Under the pieces are notes generated by a model, which saw only the letters and a list, made by a program, of their open reading frames with translations, made no database searches and was not told the origin of the DNA. The translations under genes and the position numbers were made by a program. A stretch of DNA of 11,792 nt from an uncultured Ellagibacter sp. GTDB taxonomy: Bacteria; Actinomycetota; Coriobacteriia; Coriobacteriales; Eggerthellaceae. The stretch spans positions 1 through 11,792 of the forward strand of contig CAKTSW010000018.1 of NCBI GenBank assembly GCA_934613165.1, given 5' to 3'. Shown piece after piece: positions 7,053-11,792 of this stretch; within the stretch, counting starts at the first letter, position 1, and every line of letters begins with the position of its first letter.

Positions 7053-8300
7053 ATGGACGCCATCAAGAAACTCGGGCGCGCATGGAACTCGATCAGCCTG
7101 ATCAAGCGCATCATCGTCGGCTTGGTCATCGGCACCGTGCTCGCCGTCGTGTGGCCCGGCAACGACATCGTCGAGATGCTCGGCACGCTGTTCGTGAGCG
7201 CGCTGAAAAGCGTCGCCCCCATCCTCGTGTTCTTTCTGGTCATCAGCGCTCTTTGCAACGCGAAGGGCGGCGGCCAGATGAAGACCGTCATCGTTTTGTA
7301 CCTCGTCGCGACCTTCGTGGCGGGCGCCGTGGCCGTCATCGCGAGCACCTTGTTCCCGATCGACCTCACGCTCACCGCCCCGGCGGAAGACCAGGCGTCG
7401 CCCGAGGGCATCGGGCAGGTTCTGGCCACGCTCATCACCAACGTGGTCGCAAACCCCGTCGAGGCGCTCATGAAGGCGAACTATCTCGGCATCCTCGCGT
7501 GGGCCGTCGTGCTCGGCATCGCGCTTCGCCATGCGAACGACCAGGTGAAAGACGTGTTCTCGAGCATTTCCGATGCGGTGTCCACGGTCGTTCGCTGGAT
7601 CATCGCGCTCGCCCCGTTCGGCATCTTGGGCCTTGTGTACACCGCGGTGAGCACCAACGGGCTTGAAATCTTCACCGAATACGGCCAGCTTCTGCTCGTG
7701 CTCGTCGGCAGCATGCTCTTCATCGCCTTCGTCACGAACCCACTTCTGTCCTTCGCGTGCTTCCGCAAGAACCCCTACGGGCTTGTGATGCGCTGCCTGA
7801 AGGACTCGGGCCTGACGGCGTTCTTCACGCGTTCTTCGGCGGCGAACATCCCGGTGAACATGGAGCTGTGCCGCAAGCTCGGCCTCGACAAGGACAACTA
7901 CTCGCTGTCCATCCCGCTCGGCGCCACCATCAACATGGGCGGTGCCGCGGTCACCATTTCCGTCATGGCGATGATGGCCGCCCACACCATGGGCATCGAG
8001 GTCGACATCCCTACGGCGATCATTCTGTCGGTGCTTTCCGCGATCAGCGCGTGCGGCGCGTCGGGCGTTGCGGGCGGTTCGCTTCTGCTGATTCCTCTGG
8101 CGTGCTCGCTTTTCGGCATCAGCAACGACATCGCGATGCAGGTCGTGGGCATCGGCTTCGTCATCGGCGTGATCCAGGACTCCTGCGAGACTGCGCTCAA
8201 CTCCTCGTCCGACGTCCTGTTCGCGGCGTCGGCCGAATACGGAGAATGGAAGAAGCAGGGTCGCGATTTCACGCCCGGCAAGGACGTCGAAGCGGCGTAA
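7053..8300 (+). CDS. sstT: Sodium:serine/threonine symporter SstT
   Basis: Inner-membrane Na+-coupled carrier of the dicarboxylate/amino acid:cation symporter (DAACS, glutamate-transporter) family, importing serine and threonine. The 415 residues match SstT length (E. coli about 414). Visible hallmarks: hydrophobic helices from residue ~20, the HP1-type motif [12 protein letters not shown], the unwound TM7 motif NMGGAAVTI, the HP2 loop [16 protein letters not shown], and an SstT-like end [17 protein letters not shown] that carries conserved sodium- and substrate-contacting Asp and Asn residues. The start is ATG 7053, with AAGGAA at 7038-7043 at 9-nt spacing; the frame is open further upstream, but only across the tRNA. 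The gene begins 83 nt after the tRNA and ends before a strong terminator, so it is monocistronic or co-transcribed with tRNA-Leu. Confidence 0.93.
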   Translation: MDAIKKLGRAWNSISLIKRIIVGLVIGTVLAVVWPGNDIVEMLGTLFVSALKSVAPILVFFLVISALCNAKGGGQMKTVIVLYLVATFVAGAVAVIASTLFPIDLTLTAPAEDQASPEGIGQVLATLITNVVANPVEALMKANYLGILAWAVVLGIALRHANDQVKDVFSSISDAVSTVVRWIIALAPFGILGLVYTAVSTNGLEIFTEYGQLLLVLVGSMLFIAFVTNPLLSFACFRKNPYGLVMRCLKDSGLTAFFTRSSAANIPVNMELCRKLGLDKDNYSLSIPLGATINMGGAAVTISVMAMMAAHTMGIEVDIPTAIILSVLSAISACGASGVAGGSLLLIPLACSLFGISNDIAMQVVGIGFVIGVIQDSCETALNSSSDVLFAASAEYGEWKKQGRDFTPGKDVEAA

Positions 8301-8361
8301 ACGCGCTTTGCGCCCTGCTGCGGCAAGTCCTCTGGCAAGCCGACCGCACCTCTGCGACCAC

Positions 8362-8416
8362 AAGCCGCCTTTCCTCCCCGAACCCCGGGGCCAAGGAAGG
8401 CGGCTTTTTGTGTTTT
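8362..8416 (+). terminator. Rho-independent terminator of sstT
   Basis: The stem AAGCCGCCTT (8362-8371)/AAGGCGGCTT (8397-8406) is extended inside by CCT/AGG and CCCC/GGGG (8376-8379/8387-8390) after one bulged T. It is followed by TTTTTGTGTTTT starting in the stem end. It is 61 nt downstream of the sstT stop and insulates the ABC operon. Confidence 0.9.
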
Positions 8417-8540
8417 GGGAGATTGTTCGGTCACGTGGGGCGAGAGGTGCTTGTCCCCGAGCCCTGCTTTCAATCCGCAGGCAAGCTGTGCGGCCTTCTC
8501 TTGGTGTCAACGGCCCCGTTAATCCCTATTTATTTACTTC
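8417..8540. other. Intergenic stretch with no recognised feature
   Basis: This is GC-rich sequence between the sstT terminator and the AT-rich promoter region of the ABC operon. I see no reading frame with a ribosome site, no RNA gene and no clear repeat. Composition turns AT-rich from about 8518. Confidence 0.5.
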
Positions 8541-8570
8541 CTAAAATACCCGATTTTTGGCGTATTTTAG
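8541..8570. promoter_or_regulatory. AT-rich palindrome upstream of the ABC operon promoter: putative regulator site
   Basis: CTAAAATAC (8541-8549) and GTATTTTAG (8562-8570) are perfect 9-bp inverted arms 12 bp apart. The site ends one base before the -35 hexamer, which suits an activator or a repressor. It stands out in a locally AT-rich island within a GC-rich window. It matches no regulator motif that I can name. Confidence 0.5.
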
Positions 8571-8571
8571 A

Positions 8572-8600
8572 TTGTCTCGAAGACTGAAACAGGATATTAT
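8572..8600 (+). promoter_or_regulatory. Sigma-70-type promoter of the ABC transporter operon
   Basis: TTGTCT (8572-8577) and TATTAT (8595-8600) are separated by exactly 17 bp. Transcription would start near 8607, giving a leader of about 75 nt before the ATG at 8681. The upstream terminator makes a dedicated promoter here necessary. Confidence 0.55.
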
Positions 8601-8680
8601 TTGTCGAGCGCAAATACTTACTACGGTGCTTTACTGGTACGCGACCCCGCAAAAGGGGCTTCGACAAGAAGGGATTGCAA

Positions 8681-9829
8681 ATGACCGATCTTACTCGCCG
8701 CAACTTCGTGAAGGTTGCCGGCGCAACCACGATGACCGCCCTCGCCGCCGGAGCGCTTGCCGGTTGTTCGTCGAACAGCGGTTCCTCCGATAAGAAAGAC
8801 GACGCGGCTGATTCCAAGTCGGGCGAAGAGGAATTCATGTCCAAGGGCAAAGGCGAGCACCTTGTCTGCGCCGTGACCGGCAAGCTCATCAAGATCGCGC
8901 CGGCCATCCTCGCCAACCAGCTCGGGTATTTCGAGGAGGAAGGCTGCGACGTCGAATTCCAAACCGTCGCTCTCGCCGACGCCATGGCTTCCATGTCGGT
9001 GAACAAGCTCGACATCGACCTGTTCGGCATCGTGCCCGCCTGCTCGTACGTGTCCCAGGGCACCGAGGTGTACGTCTTCGGCGGCACCATCCTGAACGGC
9101 TCCGAAATCATCTCCACGAAGGATTTCACCAAGGAGCTCAAGAAGGCGGAGGATTTCAAGGGCCTGAACATCGCGTGCTCTCGCGAGGAGTCCGGCCAGA
9201 TCTACCTGAAGAATTATCTGCAGGAAAACGGTCTTAAGCTCGGCGAGGACGTCGTCTTCGAATACGTTGACAACGCCACGACCGCCCTTGAAGGCCTGCG
9301 TTCCGGCCAGAACGACCTCTTCATCACAAACAACGCAATGGGCTACACCTATTCCACGTCCATGGACGACATCAAGGTCGCTGCTGTTCCGGCCGACATC
9401 ACGGGCGATTACCCCTGCTGCCGCCAGAACTGCTCCGAGGACGCGTACCACAACAAGTTCCTCTCGCTCGTCGATTTCGAGACGGCGCTCATCCGCGGCT
9501 ACGACTACTATCTTAACAACAAGGAAGACGTCATCAAGCGACTTGTCGACTATTCGGCTCAAAGCGCGGACTACGTCGAGGCCGCTATGTACGGCACCGC
9601 CGACTACCGCAACATCATGGACCTGTCTCCCGACCCGCACACCAACGAGGTCGTGAAGTTCTACAAGGCCATGCAGAACATCGGCGAAATCGAGAAGAGC
9701 GACTACGACATGAGCGAGTACGCCACTTCCGCGGTGTACAAGAAGGCTCTCGACGCGCTTTGCGAGCGCGAACCCGACAACGCCACGTACAAGAAGCTCG
9801 CGGAGGACTTCAGCAAGTACAACGCGTAA
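8681..9829 (+). CDS. Tat-exported lipoprotein, NitT/TauT-type ABC substrate-binding protein
   Basis: Extracytoplasmic binding protein (382 residues) of the SsuA/TauA/NMT1-like group that delivers a solute to the ABC importer encoded next to it. The N-terminus carries a twin-arginine motif TRRNFVK (R6-R7), a hydrophobic segment and a lipobox ALAGC, so C29 is likely lipidated after Tat export. A Ser/Asp/Lys-rich linker (about 30-55) precedes the binding domain, which has the typical opening KLIKIAPAILANQLGYFEEEGCDVEF and a DFKGLNIAC element at the second lobe. It holds nine cysteines, including C246, C247 and C251. The start is ATG 8681 with AAGAAGGGA at 8666-8674; a TTG at 8675 is too close to that site. 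It is the first gene of the operon. Substrate (nitrate, sulfonate, pyrimidine precursor or other) cannot be assigned. Confidence 0.88.
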   Translation: MTDLTRRNFVKVAGATTMTALAAGALAGCSSNSGSSDKKDDAADSKSGEEEFMSKGKGEHLVCAVTGKLIKIAPAILANQLGYFEEEGCDVEFQTVALADAMASMSVNKLDIDLFGIVPACSYVSQGTEVYVFGGTILNGSEIISTKDFTKELKKAEDFKGLNIACSREESGQIYLKNYLQENGLKLGEDVVFEYVDNATTALEGLRSGQNDLFITNNAMGYTYSTSMDDIKVAAVPADITGDYPCCRQNCSEDAYHNKFLSLVDFETALIRGYDYYLNNKEDVIKRLVDYSAQSADYVEAAMYGTADYRNIMDLSPDPHTNEVVKFYKAMQNIGEIEKSDYDMSEYATSAVYKKALDALCEREPDNATYKKLAEDFSKYNA

Positions 9830-9865
9830 AACGCTCGGCTTTTCATTACGCTTGCGAAATCGAAC

Positions 9866-9892
9866 ACGGCGGCTCTGGTGAGGAGCCGCCGT
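9866..9892 (+). terminator. Intra-operon hairpin between binding-protein and ATPase genes
   Basis: A perfect 10-bp stem ACGGCGGCTC (9866-9875)/GAGCCGCCGT (9883-9892) with a 7-nt loop, followed by only two more T residues. It lies in the 106-nt gap after the binding-protein gene. It is probably a leaky terminator or a 3'-end stabiliser that gives more binding protein than ATPase and permease, a known arrangement in ABC importer operons. Confidence 0.6.
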
Positions 9893-9935
9893 TTGCGCGC
9901 TTGCGACCTGATCGCGCAAGGAAAGGAAGGTGCCG

Positions 9936-10817
9936 GTGGGCAGCCTCTCATTGAAGGACGTATGTTTTGCCTACGACGACGACCTCGTCAAGGCGAAACA
10001 GCATCACCGTCTCGCCGAAGACGAAGTAAAAGACGAGGATTTGGTGCTCAAGCACCTCGACCTCGAAGTCGCCGATGGCGAGTTCCTCTGCCTCGTCGGG
10101 CATTCGGGGTGCGGGAAATCGACGACGCTGCGAATCCTCGCCGGCCTGCAGAAGCCGTTGTTCGGGGAAATCGAGTCGAACGGCGTGCCCATCGATGGCC
10201 CCTGCCTCGATCGCTCGGTGGTGTTCCAGAACTATTCGCTCTTCCCGTGGATGACGGTGAAGAAGAACGTCGAGTTCGGCATCAACCAGGCATCGATCGA
10301 GCTTTCGCGCGGGCTTTCCAAGCGCGAGATATCGAGCATCGCGGACGACTACCTGGCCAAGGTGTCTATGGCAAAGGCCGCCGACCTCTACCCCTATCAG
10401 CTTTCGGGCGGCATGCGCCAGCGCGTCGCAATTGCGCGCGCTTTGGCGATGGACACCGAAGTGCTGCTTTTCGACGAACCCTTCGGCGCGCTCGACATCA
10501 AAACTCGCCGCGAGCTTCAGATGCTCATGGAAGATCTTTGGGTGTCGGGTGAAAAGAAGAAGACGGCCGTGTTCGTCACGCACGACGTCGAGGAGGCGCT
10601 GCTTTTGGCCGATCGCGTCGTGTTCATGAGCGGTGGCGTCTTCCGCGACGAGTTCTCGGTTTCGGCATCCCGTCCGCGTATCCCGGAAGAATACTTCGAG
10701 ACCGAACACTATAAGAGGATGCACGCCCGGCTGCTCGATTTGTTCTATCAGGCCGAGGAAACCAAGCTCGACCAGGCCGACCGCGAGCAGGTGTTCGACG
10801 GAGGTGAGATGCTGTGA
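9936..10817 (+). CDS. ABC transporter ATP-binding protein, NitT/TauT (SsuB-like) family
   Basis: Cytoplasmic ATPase subunit (293 residues) powering the importer. Motifs: Walker A GHSGCGKST (55-63), Q-loop VFQNYSLFPWMTV, signature LSGGMRQRVAIA (156-167), Walker B VLLFDEP (D180/E181) and H-loop H216 in VTHDVEEA. The QNYSLFPWMTV form is typical of nitrate/sulfonate/taurine importers. Walker A lies about 15-20 residues later than usual because a charged insert (about residues 14-34, rich in D, K, H and E) follows the first strand CFAY. The start GTG 9936 is chosen because AAGGAAGG (9923-9930) then has proper spacing; GTG 9930 would overlap that site. The stop overlaps the permease start by 4 nt. 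Confidence 0.92.
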   Translation: MGSLSLKDVCFAYDDDLVKAKQHHRLAEDEVKDEDLVLKHLDLEVADGEFLCLVGHSGCGKSTTLRILAGLQKPLFGEIESNGVPIDGPCLDRSVVFQNYSLFPWMTVKKNVEFGINQASIELSRGLSKREISSIADDYLAKVSMAKAADLYPYQLSGGMRQRVAIARALAMDTEVLLFDEPFGALDIKTRRELQMLMEDLWVSGEKKKTAVFVTHDVEEALLLADRVVFMSGGVFRDEFSVSASRPRIPEEYFETEHYKRMHARLLDLFYQAEETKLDQADREQVFDGGEML

Positions 10818-11740
10818 AGCGCGCGCTGAAAATCCGCATCGCCTTGGCGCATGTCCTGATGGCGGCCCTCGTGGCCGTTGTCGCCCTTGCGCCCCATGCA
10901 AGGCGCAACGTCGCCGACCCGTTCGCGTTCTACGTTGCCATCGGTATCATCGAAGCGCTCTACCTCGTGGCGCTCTTCGCCGGTCGGAAGAAAGATCCTT
11001 TCCCGCAGGGGTCGACGGACATCACCCTGCTCGTATGGACGCTGCTGCTCCTCTGGGAGGTCTTCGGGCCCGTTTTGGGCGTTGCCCACAACGTGCTTCT
11101 GCCGTCGCCTGAAAACGTGTTCAACGTGTTCGTCGAGCACGGAGGAGAGCTGGCCGCAAGCGTCGCATCCTCTCTTGGGCTTCTGCTCTCGGGCTTTTTC
11201 TTCGGCACGCTGTTCGGCGTCGTCTTCGGTGTCATCTGCGGTTGGATTCCGCGGCTGCGCGCCATGTTCTATCCAATCGCGAACGTGTTCGCGCCCATCC
11301 CGTCGGTTGTGTTCACGCCGTTCCTCGTCATCCTCATGCCGAACTACCGCCTGGCCGCCGTCATGGTCATCCTGTTGGGCGTGTTCTGGCCGCAGTTTCT
11401 GAACATGATCTTGCGCGTGGGGTCGCTGCCTCCCGCCATCATCGACAACACGCGCGTGCTCAAGGTGAGCAACTTCACTATGATCACGAAGATTATCATG
11501 CCTTACATCCTGCCCGACATCCTGAAGGGCCTGCGCGTTTCGCTCACCACAGGGTTCCTCATGCTTATGTACGCGGAAAGCTTCGGCGCGAAGTCGGGCA
11601 TCGGGTATTGGATTTCGAACGCGAACGTGTTCGCGAACTACGCGAACATCTACGCGGGCATCATCACCTGCGGCATCACCGTCACCGTACTGAACTACGG
11701 GTCGGCTTGGCTGCAGAAACGCTTCACCAAATGGCATTAA
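10814..11740 (+). CDS. ABC transporter permease, NitT/TauT (SsuC-like) family, with extra N-terminal helices
   Basis: Inner-membrane channel subunit (308 residues; SsuC-type proteins are usually about 250-270). The core is recognisable from LLPSPENVFNVF through SSLGLLLSGFFFGTLFGVVFG and the APIPSVVFTPFLVILMPNYRL region to the coupling loop DNTRVLKVSNFTMITKIIMP (EAA loop, about 212-231), which docks on the ATPase. Two hydrophobic segments (about 8-25 and 37-56) precede the helix that normally comes first, so about eight helices are predicted. In the EAA loop the usual conserved Gly is replaced by Lys (K217). The start GTG 10814 sits in a GTGA overlap with the ATPase stop and follows a near-perfect GGAGGTGA (10800-10807). 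Confidence 0.9.
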   Translation: MKRALKIRIALAHVLMAALVAVVALAPHARRNVADPFAFYVAIGIIEALYLVALFAGRKKDPFPQGSTDITLLVWTLLLLWEVFGPVLGVAHNVLLPSPENVFNVFVEHGGELAASVASSLGLLLSGFFFGTLFGVVFGVICGWIPRLRAMFYPIANVFAPIPSVVFTPFLVILMPNYRLAAVMVILLGVFWPQFLNMILRVGSLPPAIIDNTRVLKVSNFTMITKIIMPYILPDILKGLRVSLTTGFLMLMYAESFGAKSGIGYWISNANVFANYANIYAGIITCGITVTVLNYGSAWLQKRFTKWH

Positions 11741-11785
11741 GCGCGCTGCCGGCGTCGGCGGGAAACCAACGAGAGGGGACGAATC

Positions 11786-11792
11786 ATGAACC
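11786..11792 (+). CDS. Start of a further gene in the same operon (truncated by window end)
   Basis: An ATG at 11786 is preceded by GAGAGGGGA (11771-11779) at good spacing and lies 45 nt after the permease stop, with no terminator between. Only Met-Asn is visible, so the product cannot be named. By position it is probably another component of the ABC importer or a metabolic enzyme for its substrate. Confidence 0.45.

Noticed and set aside
3838..7053. A 1,071-codon open frame on the minus strand opposite the hybrid kinase
   Set aside because: It mirrors the kinase codons, runs through the palindrome and the tRNA-Leu gene, has an Arg/His/Val/Asp-rich composition with no domain, and has no ribosome site. 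It is a by-product of GC-rich codon use.
7050..8510. A 486-codon minus-strand open frame opposite sstT
   Set aside because: Low-complexity, charge-rich translation antisense to a clear transporter gene and crossing its terminator; no start signal or motif.
8601..8667. Leader stem TTGTCGA/TCGACAA that could hide the ribosome site of the binding-protein gene
   Set aside because: The left arm lies at or before the predicted transcription start (about 8607), so it would mostly be absent from the mRNA. The inner CCCC/GGGG hairpin alone is too small to call a riboswitch.
8675..8680. TTG at 8675 as the start of the binding protein
   Set aside because: It directly follows the ribosome site; ATG 8681 has proper spacing and gives a normal Tat signal.
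8621..9919. A 432-codon minus-strand open frame opposite the binding-protein gene
   Set aside because: Antisense shadow of a well-supported gene, with no recognisable domain.
9930..9935. GTG at 9930 as the start of the ABC ATPase
   Set aside because: It overlaps the AAGGAAGG ribosome site; GTG 9936 has workable spacing.

Overview
The window looks like a GC-rich chromosomal segment of an anaerobic Actinobacterium, most likely a Coriobacteriia/Eggerthellaceae relative. That placement is inferred from the strong G/C bias at third codon positions, a CCA-encoding tRNA-Leu, an exported sensor with two solute-binding domains fused to a hybrid kinase, and a Tat-exported lipoprotein binding protein. 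I could not run a database search, so it is tentative. All convincing genes are on the + strand.

Layout. (1) 1-3786 is a tightly packed cluster: the C-terminal half of the transcription-repair coupling factor Mfd (its start lies outside the window), an EamA/DMT-family membrane transporter overlapping mfd by 8 nt, and a peptidase family M19 dipeptidase 2 nt further on. (2) At 3816-3854 a perfect 16-bp inverted repeat holds an extended -10 element in its 7-nt loop. It is directly upstream of a 934-residue hybrid histidine kinase with a signal peptide, two SBP_bac_3 domains, one TM helix, HisKA, HATPase and a receiver domain. (3) 6679-6883 is a GC-rich, hairpin-dense gap, followed by tRNA-Leu(UAG). 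A long stem-loop begins within the tRNA CCA end and leads into sstT, a Na+/serine-threonine symporter gene, which ends at a strong intrinsic terminator. (4) From 8541 an AT-rich promoter region with a palindrome drives an ABC importer of the NitT/TauT/SsuABC type: a Tat-lipoprotein binding protein, an intra-operon hairpin, an ATPase, and a permease overlapping the ATPase by 4 nt. A further gene starts at the very end.

Nutrient uptake and sensing dominate: a small-metabolite exporter or importer, a dipeptidase, an amino-acid-type sensor kinase, a serine/threonine symporter and an ABC importer. No CRISPR array, insertion sequence, phage gene or defence system was seen. The points most worth a second look are the promoter-in-a-palindrome ahead of the sensor kinase, the tRNA-Leu/hairpin/sstT junction, the branched fold between the kinase and the tRNA, and the unusual ABC importer subunits.
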